A stretch of 9,103 nucleotides of DNA from assembly GCA_938038165.1 (NCBI GenBank), contig CALHRB010000358.1:1-9103 (forward strand), read 5' to 3'. Shown here piece by piece: positions 1 through 6,388 of this stretch. The translations under genes and the position numbers were made by a program. Within the stretch, counting starts at the first letter, position 1. The number at the start of each line of letters is the position of its first letter. The DNA is from Candidatus Kapaibacterium sp. Lineage in GTDB: Bacteria > Bacteroidota > Ignavibacteria > Kapaibacteriales > UBA2268. The notes beneath the pieces were generated by a model, which saw nothing but the letters and a program-made list of their open reading frames with translations, did no database searches and was not told where the DNA came from.

Positions 1-14
1 AAAATAAAAAATAG

Positions 15-1235
15 TTAAATCAAATCCATTTCTTTCAGACATTCTTTCATTCTGTCGAATGAGCGGGCAATGTCGTTATCCAGCCCTATTGACATTCTAA
101 TCAATCCCGGAGACATACCCATCGCTATTTGTTCATCTTCAGGAATTTCGGATGATGTGCTATGACCGGGGGAGCTGAAGAGCGTCTTATAAAAACCAAG
201 GCTAACAGCAAAATAGCCGATAAGGTGGTCTTGCATTTTTATCATCAAAGAATTTGCAGTTTCAGCAGAACCGGCATCAAATGTTAGCATCCCACCGAAG
301 CCATAATCCTGATTCATAAATTTTAGAATTTTTTCATGCTGTGGATGCGATGATAGCCCTGGATAAAAAACTTTAAATCCTAATTTCTCCAAATTTTCCG
401 AAAAGAACAAGGCATTCCTTGAATGTTGCTTTATGCGTATGTGTAAAGTTCTAAGGTTTTTCAGGATACTTGCCGCCCTTATACTATCTAATACAGGACC
501 AAGAAGCATTGCTGAACCAGAATGAACATCTTTCATTCCCAGAATAAAGTCATGCTTTCCGCAAACAGCTCCAGCAACACAATCGCTTGACCCGTTAATA
601 TATTTTGTAAGGCTATGAACAATCAGATGAGCGCCCAATTCGTATGGCTGTATTATCATCGGACTGAAAGTATTGTCCACAATAAGAGTCAGACCAAACT
701 CATCTGCTAATTGTCTTAAAGCTGGTATATCTGCGACTTCGAGCAAAGGATTGCTGACTGTTTCGCAATATAATATTTTTGTATTACTGTTGATTTTGCT
801 TCTTATAAGGTCTAAATCTAAAATATTAACAAAATGAGTATTAATTCCGAATTTGGGCAGAAAGTTTTTTAATAATGCATAGGTTCCGCCATAAATGGTT
901 CGGGAGGAAATGATTTCGTCGCCGGTTTGACAAATCTGCAAAATCGCACAGCTGATAGCAGCCATTCCCGAGGCAGTTATTTGAGCATCTTCGGTGTTTT
1001 CGAGCAATGCCATTGCCTTGGCTAAGTGATAGACAGTTGGGTTCAAGTGTCTTGAATAAAGAAAGCATCCTTCGATTTCGTGTTCGAATAATTCTTCCAT
1101 TTTTTCAACGGAGAGAAAGGTGAAGGTAGATGAATCTTCAATTGAAGGATTTACTCCACCAAATTCCCCAAATACTAAATAATCTTGAATTCTGCCGGCA
1201 GGACCGGTAATTTTTTCTGGTTCCATATTATTCAT
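15..1235 (-). CDS. Cys/Met-metabolism PLP-dependent enzyme (trans-sulfuration family; methionine gamma-lyase/cystathionine gamma-synthase-like)
   Basis: A 406-residue fold-type I PLP enzyme of the trans-sulfuration family, whose members break or form C-S bonds in homocysteine, cystathionine or methionine in the cytoplasm. Visible motifs are Y60-S-R62 followed by NPT (phosphate contacts from the partner subunit), SGMAA at 89-93, YGGTY at 115-119 (active-site Tyr), VDNTF at 186-190 (Asp contacting the PLP ring), SLTKY with K211 as the Schiff-base lysine, and R380 in GLIRMS as the likely carboxylate-binding Arg. The length is normal for the family. Canonical methionine gamma-lyase has Cys in YGCT; here it is Gly, and the usual SLGxxET segment reads SLGFYKT, so the exact reaction cannot be fixed. 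The first ATG overlaps the stop of the upstream DUF2059 gene (ATGAATAA); a second ATG three codons later (1224-1226) is possible. There is no Shine-Dalgarno site, so translational coupling is likely. Family certain, substrate not. Confidence 0.9.
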   Translation of the reverse strand: MNNMEPEKITGPAGRIQDYLVFGEFGGVNPSIEDSSTFTFLSVEKMEELFEHEIEGCFLYSRHLNPTVYHLAKAMALLENTEDAQITASGMAAISCAILQICQTGDEIISSRTIYGGTYALLKNFLPKFGINTHFVNILDLDLIRSKINSNTKILYCETVSNPLLEVADIPALRQLADEFGLTLIVDNTFSPMIIQPYELGAHLIVHSLTKYINGSSDCVAGAVCGKHDFILGMKDVHSGSAMLLGPVLDSIRAASILKNLRTLHIRIKQHSRNALFFSENLEKLGFKVFYPGLSSHPQHEKILKFMNQDYGFGGMLTFDAGSAETANSLMIKMQDHLIGYFAVSLGFYKTLFSSPGHSTSSEIPEDEQIAMGMSPGLIRMSIGLDNDIARSFDRMKECLKEMDLI

Positions 1236-1713
1236 CTATTGTTGTTGGTTGATTTACATATCCATCTCTAATCATTTTGTCGTTTAGCTTTTTGAATACT
1301 TCTCCGCTCCATTTTTCAAAAATTTTGATAACCTCATCGTTTGCTTCGCCAAATGTAGCAACCCATTTTTTCCCTGTTGGAGTTTCGAAGAATTCAATTA
1401 GTTCTTTTATTTCTTTTTCGGTGAATATTTTATCATAAACAGGGACAAGCTTTTTGATGGCTCCATCTATGTCTGCTTCCTTTCTGAGGCTTTGCCAATA
1501 AGTTGAATCTACTGCGGGCAACATTGCTTTATAAGAATTAATAATGTCATTTACTACGCTTTCGGGAATATCATAAGCTCTGACAAGGTTAAGAAGCTTT
1601 ATGATATTTTCATCCTTTGATGAGCTTTCAGTAGCCTTATTTGCGCCTTGTGCTTTGATAGAGATAGTTAAAAGCAGAATGACTAATATTTTTAAAATAA
1701 TTTTATAAATCAT
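1228..1713 (-). CDS. Secreted DUF2059 domain protein
   Basis: A 161-residue protein when started at the ATG at 1711-1713. The frame can be extended four codons to a TTG at 1725, but the ATG has a GGAGAG ribosome binding site four bases upstream and is preferred. Residues 1-21 (MIYKIILKI, a run of Leu/Ile, then IKA) look like a Sec signal peptide with cleavage near IKA/QG; there is no lipobox Cys, so the product is probably periplasmic. Residues 91-120 carry the DUF2059 hallmark (VYDKIFTEKEIKELIEFFET, then PTGKK), an alpha-helical module of unknown biochemical role found in exported proteins of many Gram-negatives. Its stop lies inside the start of the downstream PLP enzyme, so the two probably share a transcript, but nothing links their functions. 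Confidence 0.88.
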   Translation of the reverse strand: MIYKIILKILVILLLTISIKAQGANKATESSSKDENIIKLLNLVRAYDIPESVVNDIINSYKAMLPAVDSTYWQSLRKEADIDGAIKKLVPVYDKIFTEKEIKELIEFFETPTGKKWVATFGEANDEVIKIFEKWSGEVFKKLNDKMIRDGYVNQPTTIDE

Positions 1714-1835
1714 TATTCTCTCCAATTCTAATTCATTTACAATATAACAAGATTTTAATTTTTATCATAATGACAGTAACAAAATCGGTAAATTTTTGTT
1801 ATTTTTTACTGATAAAATTATTTTAATTAATTTTT
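1714..1835. other. Divergent intergenic region
   Basis: This 122-bp A/T-rich stretch lies between two genes transcribed away from each other, so it must hold promoters for both the DUF2059/PLP-enzyme pair and the repeat lipoprotein. I could not identify convincing -35/-10 or Bacteroidota-type -33/-7 pairs in either direction. No coding sequence is visible. Confidence 0.5.
1718..1723 (-). promoter_or_regulatory. Shine-Dalgarno site that fixes the DUF2059 start
   Basis: On the minus strand GGAGAG is followed by AATA and then ATG (1713-1711). This places the start at the ATG rather than at the upstream in-frame TTG, which would itself overlap the site. Confidence 0.75.
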
Positions 1836-2591
1836 ATGAAATTTTATTTTCTGAAATATGCCTTAGCTTTATTTTTTGCTGGCTTCCTATGGTCGTGCAA
1901 TTTAGACTCACCTTTGACAGATAAAAACAAGACGCTGATAATTAAAAGTGAAATAAAATGGAAAATTTCAAATAACGAAGAGACAAGATTAAATAAAATT
2001 ACTCACAAAGAATATTTAAACAACGGAAAATTAAGCAAAATAACAGAATTTTTACAGACAGGAGAAATTAAAAATGTTGCAGTGTTTAGCTATAACAATA
2101 ACACCAGTTATGAAGAAATAAAATATTACAACGGCGATAGTTTTTTAGATTCTGTAAACATAAATATTTACTTTCATAATTTATCAGGAAAAGTTGAAAG
2201 AAAAATCTCATTAACCAAAGATGGAGATACAAGTTTTATTATTGATTACAACTATGATCAAAAGGGTAATCTGATAAGGAAGGTGCAAACAGACTTAGTT
2301 AAGAAAAGCTCAATTGTTACCGACATCAAATATTTTTATAATAATAACGGAAATATTATAGGAAGATTAATCAACCCAAATTTAAACGGAACTTACGATT
2401 CGAGAGATTCAATTGCTTATCAGTCCGAAGGAATCAAGGTTGAGCTTTTTAATTACAATCCTGACGGAAATATCAATATTATCTACACATACTTCTATAA
2501 CAAATTTGGTTATATTTACAAGGAATTCCAATCAGAGAAAGATGGAAAAATAATAACGAAATATGAATATGATTATTCATACTGGAATTAA
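1836..2591 (+). CDS. Lipoprotein with YD/RHS-like tyrosine-glycine repeats
   Basis: A 251-residue predicted lipoprotein. The N-terminus has a hydrophobic signal and a lipobox-like L18-W-S-C21, followed by Asn rather than Asp, compatible with outer-membrane sorting. The body is Asn-, Lys- and Tyr-rich and contains repeated units of the form Y-x-x-x-G-x-I/L: near residues 60-69 (YLNNGKLSKI), 112-122, 138-149 (YNYDQKGNLIRK), 166-177 (YFYNNNGNIIGR), 207-216 and 219-230. Such units resemble the beta-hairpin repeats of YD/RHS proteins, but there is no toxin or core domain and the repeats are too few for an RHS shell. The ATG is preceded by an A/T-rich leader without a Shine-Dalgarno site. The 57-codon ORF begins 5 nt after its stop. 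The gene is real with high probability; its function is unknown. Confidence 0.8.
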   Translation: MKFYFLKYALALFFAGFLWSCNLDSPLTDKNKTLIIKSEIKWKISNNEETRLNKITHKEYLNNGKLSKITEFLQTGEIKNVAVFSYNNNTSYEEIKYYNGDSFLDSVNINIYFHNLSGKVERKISLTKDGDTSFIIDYNYDQKGNLIRKVQTDLVKKSSIVTDIKYFYNNNGNIIGRLINPNLNGTYDSRDSIAYQSEGIKVELFNYNPDGNINIIYTYFYNKFGYIYKEFQSEKDGKIITKYEYDYSYWN

Positions 2592-2596
2592 ATCGA

Positions 2597-2770
2597 ATGA
2601 AGAAACTCTTTGCATCAATATTGCTTTCTTTTATTTTATCTATTTTCGAAGCTGATAATACAAGTATAAAAAATCCCATTCCAATTGTCTATTCTTTGGA
2701 AAAATTGCCTGATTACAGATTAAGCCTCTTTTATCAATATAATAATTTTGTCAGATTTAGTTTAAACTGA
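2597..2770 (+). CDS. Putative small secreted peptide (57 aa)
   Basis: An ATG 5 nt after the repeat-lipoprotein stop opens a 57-codon frame ending in TGA at 2768-2770. The product begins MKKLFASILLSFILSIFEAD, a good Sec-type signal (two Lys, a hydrophobic core, small residue Ala19 before a likely cleavage site), leaving a mature peptide of about 38 residues that is rich in Tyr, Phe, Leu and Asn and ends FVRFSLN. There is no Cys. All three frames stop within a few codons of the end, so it is not an obvious frameshifted longer gene, though a decayed remnant cannot be excluded. Only a distant GGA (2584-2586) could serve as ribosome binding site, so coupling to the upstream gene would be needed. 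No family is recognised. Confidence 0.5.
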   Translation: MKKLFASILLSFILSIFEADNTSIKNPIPIVYSLEKLPDYRLSLFYQYNNFVRFSLN

Positions 2771-2794
2771 TTCAAAATTTTAAAAAACAAATTT

Positions 2795-2823
2795 TTTTCA
2801 ATATATTTGAAATTCAATATTAT
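2795..2823 (+). promoter_or_regulatory. Possible promoter of the TRL-family lipoprotein gene
   Basis: TTTTCA (2795-2800, 4/6 match to TTGACA) and TATTAT (2818-2823, 5/6 match to TATAAT) are separated by 17 bp, giving a start near 2830. TATATTTG at 2802-2809 also matches the Bacteroidota -7 pattern TAnnTTTG, but no TTG lies at the right distance upstream. In such A/T-rich DNA chance matches are common. Confidence 0.3.
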
Positions 2824-2864
2824 ATACAAATCTATTAAAAGCTCGAGCGGTTTTTAAAAAAAAT

Positions 2865-2873
2865 AGGAGGTGA
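2865..2873 (+). promoter_or_regulatory. Near-perfect Shine-Dalgarno site of the TRL-family gene
   Basis: AGGAGGTGA ends three bases before the ATG at 2877 and complements the conserved 3' end of 16S rRNA over its whole length. It is the strongest ribosome binding site in the window and suggests high expression. Confidence 0.85.
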
Positions 2874-2876
2874 TTT

Positions 2877-3200
2877 ATGAAGAAATTATTAATCTATCTA
2901 TCAGTAGTTCTGCTTTCAAGCTCTTTGATGATTGGATGTGCTGCTTATGCAGTATCACCCGTTCTTGGTGGGCTTTATACAGATGTAAAAGCACCCATCA
3001 CTGCAACTTCAAATACATCATATTCCAAGATGGGTTCCGCGTCTGCCTCTTCAATACTTGGGTTAATTGCCGTTGGTGATGCAAGTATTAATACAGCCGC
3101 AAAAAATGGTGGTATTACAAGGATTCATCATGTTGATTTCAAATCAACGTCCATACTAGGTATTTATGCTACATACACAGTTTTTGTTTATGGAGAATAA
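2877..3200 (+). CDS. TRL-like family lipoprotein
   Basis: A 107-residue protein with a lipoprotein signal (MKKLLIYLSV, then a Leu/Ser-rich core) and lipobox L17-M-I-G-C21. The mature part matches what I know of the TRL-like family: a Gly-rich start (SPVLGGLYTDVKAPI), many Ser/Thr/Ala residues (SYSKMGSASASSILGLIAVG), then DASINTAAKNGGITRIHHVD and a closing beta segment ending YTVFVYGE. This is the usual size for the family. Members are small envelope lipoproteins of unknown function, first named from a locus next to tRNA genes in Helicobacter; no tRNA is visible here. The gene has its own leader, a very strong ribosome binding site and a strong terminator immediately downstream, so it looks like an independently expressed monocistronic unit. 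Confidence 0.85.
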   Translation: MKKLLIYLSVVLLSSSLMIGCAAYAVSPVLGGLYTDVKAPITATSNTSYSKMGSASASSILGLIAVGDASINTAAKNGGITRIHHVDFKSTSILGIYATYTVFVYGE

Positions 3201-3211
3201 TTAAAAACAGA

Positions 3212-3273
3212 AGGGGTTGTAGAGTTGTTTTTCTTACCGCTCTGGCTTTTAACTTTACAGCCCCTGGTTTTTT
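3212..3273. terminator. Hairpin terminator between convergent genes
   Basis: Bases 3212-3227 (AGGGGTTGTAGAGTTG) pair with 3250-3265 (TAACTTTACAGCCCCT) over 16 positions, with a 22-nt loop. In the plus-strand RNA three of the pairs are G-U and the rest are Watson-Crick; GG and six U (3268-3273) follow, as expected for a rho-independent terminator of the TRL gene. On the minus strand the same three positions become A-C mismatches, but a 10-bp arm with one mismatch and a TTTTT run (complement of 3203-3207) remain, so it may also stop transcripts coming from rfaE2. The U-tract overlaps the rfaE2 stop codon. Confidence 0.8.
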
Positions 3274-3733
3274 AACTTTTAATTTTTTCAATTATACCTG
3301 TTGTGGATTTTCCCTGAACATAGGGAATAATCACCACTTGTCCGCCGTTTTCCCTTACAATATCAGCTCCAACAACTTCATCAGCAATGTAATCCCCACC
3401 CTTCACAAGGATATCGGGTTTAATGAGGTCTATTAGATTATAGGGTGTGTCTTCGTCGAAAATAGTAACATAATCAACAAATTTTAAAGAATCAAGAATC
3501 AATGCTCTATCGGATTCATTGTTAATTGGTCGTTCGCTGCCTTTGAGCCTTTTGACAGAGCTATCGCTGTTTAAGCCTATTATTAAAACATCACCTAATT
3601 TCTTTGCTTCGTTAAGGTAATAAATATGCCCGGAATGAATAATATCAAAACAGCCGTTGGTAAAAACTATCTTTTTGGCTTTGGATTTCAGCTCGGAACA
3701 CTTCTCTTTTAAATCTGTTCTTGCAATTATCAT
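3272..3733 (-). CDS. rfaE2: D-glycero-beta-D-manno-heptose 1-phosphate adenylyltransferase
   Basis: A 153-residue cytidylyltransferase-like nucleotidyltransferase equivalent to the C-terminal half of HldE. It transfers AMP from ATP to heptose 1-phosphate, making ADP-D-glycero-beta-D-manno-heptose for the lipopolysaccharide inner core. Visible signatures are FTNGCFDIIHSGH (residues 24-36) with the HxGH nucleotide-binding motif at 33-36, LKGSERPIN (63-71), DRA at 75-77, VKGGDY (110-114), and VQGKSTTGIIEKI near the C-terminus, where many relatives have YSTT. The start lies only 3 nt after the stop of the kinase gene, so the pair is almost certainly co-translated. HldE is often one fused protein; here the two activities are separate genes in the same order as in the fusion. 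I am confident of the family and role. Confidence 0.94.
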   Translation of the reverse strand: MIIARTDLKEKCSELKSKAKKIVFTNGCFDIIHSGHIYYLNEAKKLGDVLIIGLNSDSSVKRLKGSERPINNESDRALILDSLKFVDYVTIFDEDTPYNLIDLIKPDILVKGGDYIADEVVGADIVRENGGQVVIIPYVQGKSTTGIIEKIKS

Positions 3734-3736
3734 TAT

Positions 3737-4738
3737 TTAACCATTATTAATGCTGTTTCGCTTGATGGATTTTAGAAGAGCGTCAATCGTAATTGGAACA
3801 ATTCCAGGCTCTTCGCAAACAACACCTGCTGCAAAATTAGCCATAGCAGCTGATTCCCTGATTGTTGCCCCGCCTATATAAGCTGCTGCAAGTGTGGCAA
3901 TAGTTGTATCACCAGCTCCTGACACATCAGCTATATTTCTTGCTCTGGTAGGAACCGATGACACGTTGCCGTTGGATTCAAATAATATCATTCCATCGGC
4001 ACCCAGGGTAATCAAAACATTTTTTGCGTTTAATCGGTCGAGAAGAGTTTTACCTGCAATTTCGAGATTATCTCTTTCCCTAAGGTTCATATTTAAGGCT
4101 TGAGATGCTTCTTTTCGATTTGGCTTGAACACGGTAACTTCTTTGTAATTAAAAAAATTTTCAGATTTTGGATCAACAAAAACAGGTATGTTGTTTGTTT
4201 TGGCAAAAGAAATAACTTCAAAAATTAAAAATTCGGAAATAGTTCCTTTGTTATAATCCTGAAAAATGATACCGCTTAAATTATGGGTGTTGTTGAGAAG
4301 TCTAATGATGAATTTTTCACCCTCGCTTGAAATTATCTTACGTGTTTCTCTGTCGAGTCTAACCAATTGCTGGTTGTTACCGATAACTCTGGTTTTCACT
4401 GTTGTTGTTCGGTCTTTATCAATAAAAAAACCGTTTGTTGAAATACCCTGTTTTTCAGCAATTGCCGAAAACATCCTGCCAGAGTTATCATCACCCAATA
4501 GACCGCATAAAATTGGTTCGACACCTAATGTTTTCAAGTTATTTGCTACGTTGGCAGCACCGCCTAAATGGTATGATTCCCGTTCTATATCAACAACAGG
4601 AACGGGAGCTTCTGGCGAGATTCTGCTGACATTTCCCCAAAAGTATCTGTCGAGCATCACATCCCCAATAACAGCGATTGCTTTGCCTTTGCTTTTCTCT
4701 AATGTCTCTTTTGCCCTTTGTAAATCAAAATTATCCAT
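3737..4738 (-). CDS. rfaE1: D-glycero-beta-D-manno-heptose-7-phosphate kinase
   Basis: A 333-residue PfkB/ribokinase-family sugar kinase equivalent to the N-terminal half of HldE. It phosphorylates heptose 7-phosphate at C1 with ATP to give the 1,7-bisphosphate. Motifs run in the expected order: IGDVMLDRYFWGNVSRISPE at 24-43 (substrate-binding start, diagnostic for this subfamily), LGGAANVANNL at 58-68, QDYNKG at 160-165, VDPK at 188-191, FKPN at 204-207, and DVSGAGDT at 271-278 (PfkB signature 2, with D277 the likely catalytic base). The length is typical of the stand-alone kinase. It starts 19 nt after the DUF2461 gene without a clear Shine-Dalgarno site and is followed 3 nt later by rfaE2. 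The phosphatase GmhB and isomerase GmhA of the same pathway are not in the window. Confidence 0.94.
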   Translation of the reverse strand: MDNFDLQRAKETLEKSKGKAIAVIGDVMLDRYFWGNVSRISPEAPVPVVDIERESYHLGGAANVANNLKTLGVEPILCGLLGDDNSGRMFSAIAEKQGISTNGFFIDKDRTTTVKTRVIGNNQQLVRLDRETRKIISSEGEKFIIRLLNNTHNLSGIIFQDYNKGTISEFLIFEVISFAKTNNIPVFVDPKSENFFNYKEVTVFKPNRKEASQALNMNLRERDNLEIAGKTLLDRLNAKNVLITLGADGMILFESNGNVSSVPTRARNIADVSGAGDTTIATLAAAYIGGATIRESAAMANFAAGVVCEEPGIVPITIDALLKSIKRNSINNG

Positions 4739-4757
4739 GTCAGTATTAAATTAAAAA

Positions 4758-5447
4758 TTAATTTGTTGTCATCGATTGAAAAAGGAATTCGAGCAATGGA
4801 GCTATTATCAAAGCTTTTTTTTCAAGGATATCAGCTAATATAGGTGAATAGCTGACTTTATGCTCTAAGTCAGTCCAGACTGTGAATTCCTTTAATTTAA
4901 GAACTTCCGCCGCTGGATGATTTTCATCAAATCCACGAGGCATCCGCTTTAACTTTTCACCGTAAAACTCATTAGGAAACTCTTTTTTAAACTCCTTTTC
5001 ATTGATAATATCTGAAAGTTCTTCCCAGTCATTCGATATTTTTATCCTTAAAGCCCTTAATGTTTGGTTGCTTGGCATATGAATGCCGCCCCCAACAAAT
5101 GATTCCTCGGGTGCAAAATGATAGTATAAACCGGGAGATTCTGGTAATCGCTCACCGAGTTTGGCATTATATGGAAAGTAAATACCAAGATTTGTTTTAT
5201 AAGGATCTTTATTTGAGCTAAAACGAATATCCCGGTTTATTCTGAATAAACTGACTTTTGAATCGGCTACAAAAGGGAGTCCTATAATAGCAAATCTCTG
5301 GCTCATTTCTTGAACAAGTTCTCTGGAAACATCCTTTATTTCTCTTTCGTAAAACTTTTTGTTAGCGTGAAACCATTCTTTGTTATTATTATTTTTTAGT
5401 TCTGAAAAAAACCAAAATATATCCTTCGAAAATCCATTAAATCCCAT
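4758..5447 (-). CDS. DUF2461 (TIGR02453) family protein
   Basis: A 229-residue protein of the widespread DUF2461 family, cytoplasmic by appearance (no signal or membrane segment). Recognisable family blocks are FWFFSELKNNNNKEWFHANK (11-30), SLFRINRDIRFSSNKDPYKT (66-85), YYHFAPEESFVGGG (108-121) followed by SNQTLRALRIKI, and LKRMPRGFDENHPAAEVLKLK (166-186). Biochemical function is not established for the family. The reading frame can be extended to a TTG at 5480, overlapping the preceding gene, but the ATG at 5445-5447 has AGGAG four bases upstream and begins exactly where family homology should begin, so I chose it. It sits in the middle of the minus-strand run, 22 nt after the RmlD-like gene and 19 nt before rfaE1. 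Confidence 0.88.
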   Translation of the reverse strand: MGFNGFSKDIFWFFSELKNNNNKEWFHANKKFYEREIKDVSRELVQEMSQRFAIIGLPFVADSKVSLFRINRDIRFSSNKDPYKTNLGIYFPYNAKLGERLPESPGLYYHFAPEESFVGGGIHMPSNQTLRALRIKISNDWEELSDIINEKEFKKEFPNEFYGEKLKRMPRGFDENHPAAEVLKLKEFTVWTDLEHKVSYSPILADILEKKALIIAPLLEFLFQSMTTN

Positions 5448-5451
5448 TTGT

Positions 5452-5456
5452 CTCCT
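5452..5456 (-). promoter_or_regulatory. Shine-Dalgarno site that fixes the DUF2461 start
   Basis: AGGAG, then ACAA, then ATG (5447-5445) on the minus strand. It lies in the 22-nt gap after the RmlD-like gene and argues against the longer TTG-initiated frame. Confidence 0.75.
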
Positions 5457-5469
5457 AAAATACTTGAAA

Positions 5470-6366
5470 TTATTTATCAAAAAATTTAAACTTACAAGCC
5501 GTTAAGCCATTTTCCAAAGAAGTAAATCTAAAACTTAAATTTGTCTCGGTCTTTAAAGTTATCAAACCCGCTTTGAGAGGCATTTTTGCTCCTTTAAATG
5601 GATTTTTAATTTTGTGTATTAACTTTTTGTTGTAACCAAAAATATCAGCTACTTTTACGGCAAAATCATAATGGCTTAACCAATCTGCTCCACCGGTGTT
5701 AAAAACGCCATATAATTCCCTGTCAATTATTTTCATTATGGTTATAGTCAGATCATCAAAATAGCAGGGGTTTGTAAATAAAAAATCGCTGACATCCACC
5801 CGATAATTTCTGAATAACTTATAAATATAATCATCTAAAAAAGTATTTTTTTCTGAAAATGGATGTCCATACAATGGAGTTGTTCTGATAATTGTAACTT
5901 TATTTAGCGAAGAAATACTTATATTTTCTGCGGTATGCTTGGTTTTTCCATAATAATTCAAGGGGTTAGGTTTCGTATCGTCATAATATGGACCTTTTAA
6001 ACCGTCGAAAACCAAATCTGACGATATCAAAATAAGATGAGAGGAAAGAATTTTTGAAATATTAACAAGATTTTCAACCACTCTGACATTCAAATCCCAG
6101 GCTAATTTGCGGTTTTCTTCTGCCTGAATTACATCGGAAAAACCTGAGCAGTTAATAATGACATCCGGAAGAATATTAAAACAAAAATTTTTAACATTTT
6201 TAACTTCGAGGGGATGAGCTTGGATGAATCTGCTTTCATCTTCGGTAAATTTAATATTTTTCGAGGATAAATAGTAAATCGTGTGTTCGGTTTCTGTCAA
6301 TAATAATTTGCTCAAAGACATTGCCAAATCGCCGGATGCACCAATTATTAATATTTTTTTACTCAT
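5470..6366 (-). CDS. RmlD-like extended SDR (dTDP-4-dehydrorhamnose reductase / sugar nucleotide-binding family)
   Basis: A 298-residue extended short-chain dehydrogenase/reductase. KILIIGASGDLA (4-15) is the Rossmann nucleotide-binding loop. ISSDLVFDG (114-122) followed by GPYYDDTKPNPLNYYGKTK (125-143) is the RmlD signature, with the catalytic Ser at 115/116, Tyr139 and Lys143 (YxxxK) intact. RmlD reduces dTDP-4-dehydro-L-rhamnose, but no rmlA, rmlB or rmlC is nearby, so another nucleotide sugar is equally possible. The C-terminal quarter fits the family only loosely. The open frame runs 64 codons further upstream inside mnmG (to 6558), but that extension is Leu/Arg-rich and not family-like; the ATG at 6364-6366 directly before the Rossmann motif is the start. 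It precedes DUF2461 and the heptose genes, consistent with envelope-sugar metabolism (inference). Confidence 0.87.
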   Translation of the reverse strand: MSKKILIIGASGDLAMSLSKLLLTETEHTIYYLSSKNIKFTEDESRFIQAHPLEVKNVKNFCFNILPDVIINCSGFSDVIQAEENRKLAWDLNVRVVENLVNISKILSSHLILISSDLVFDGLKGPYYDDTKPNPLNYYGKTKHTAENISISSLNKVTIIRTTPLYGHPFSEKNTFLDDYIYKLFRNYRVDVSDFLFTNPCYFDDLTITIMKIIDRELYGVFNTGGADWLSHYDFAVKVADIFGYNKKLIHKIKNPFKGAKMPLKAGLITLKTETNLSFRFTSLENGLTACKFKFFDK

Positions 6367-6370
6367 TAAT

Positions 6371-6384
6371 GTTACACGTGAAAC
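6371..6384. promoter_or_regulatory. Candidate parS (ParB-binding) site
   Basis: GTTACACGTGAAAC fits the degenerate palindromic parS consensus GTTnCACGTGnAAC at every fixed position; over the 16-bp form TGTTTCACGTGAAACA it matches 14 bases (6370-6385). It fills most of the 22-nt gap between mnmG and the RmlD-like gene. parS sites commonly cluster around the replication origin, often near mnmG/rsmG/parAB. No parA or parB is in the window. The same bases also form an overlapping inverted repeat, CACGT-GAA-ACGTG (6375-6387). Confidence 0.55.
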
Positions 6385-6388
6385 GTGA

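Noticed and set aside
2479..2679. 66-codon minus-strand open frame opposite the lipoprotein end and the 57-residue ORF
   Set aside because: It has no ribosome binding site or family features; the plus-strand signal peptides explain the region better.
2870..3079. 69-codon plus-strand frame overlapping the TRL gene
   Set aside because: It is out of frame with the lipoprotein gene, which has a lipobox, family match and the properly spaced Shine-Dalgarno site.
4266..4754. 162-codon plus-strand open frame opposite rfaE1
   Set aside because: It lies entirely antisense to a clearly conserved kinase gene, has no recognisable motifs, and long antisense frames over conserved genes are common.
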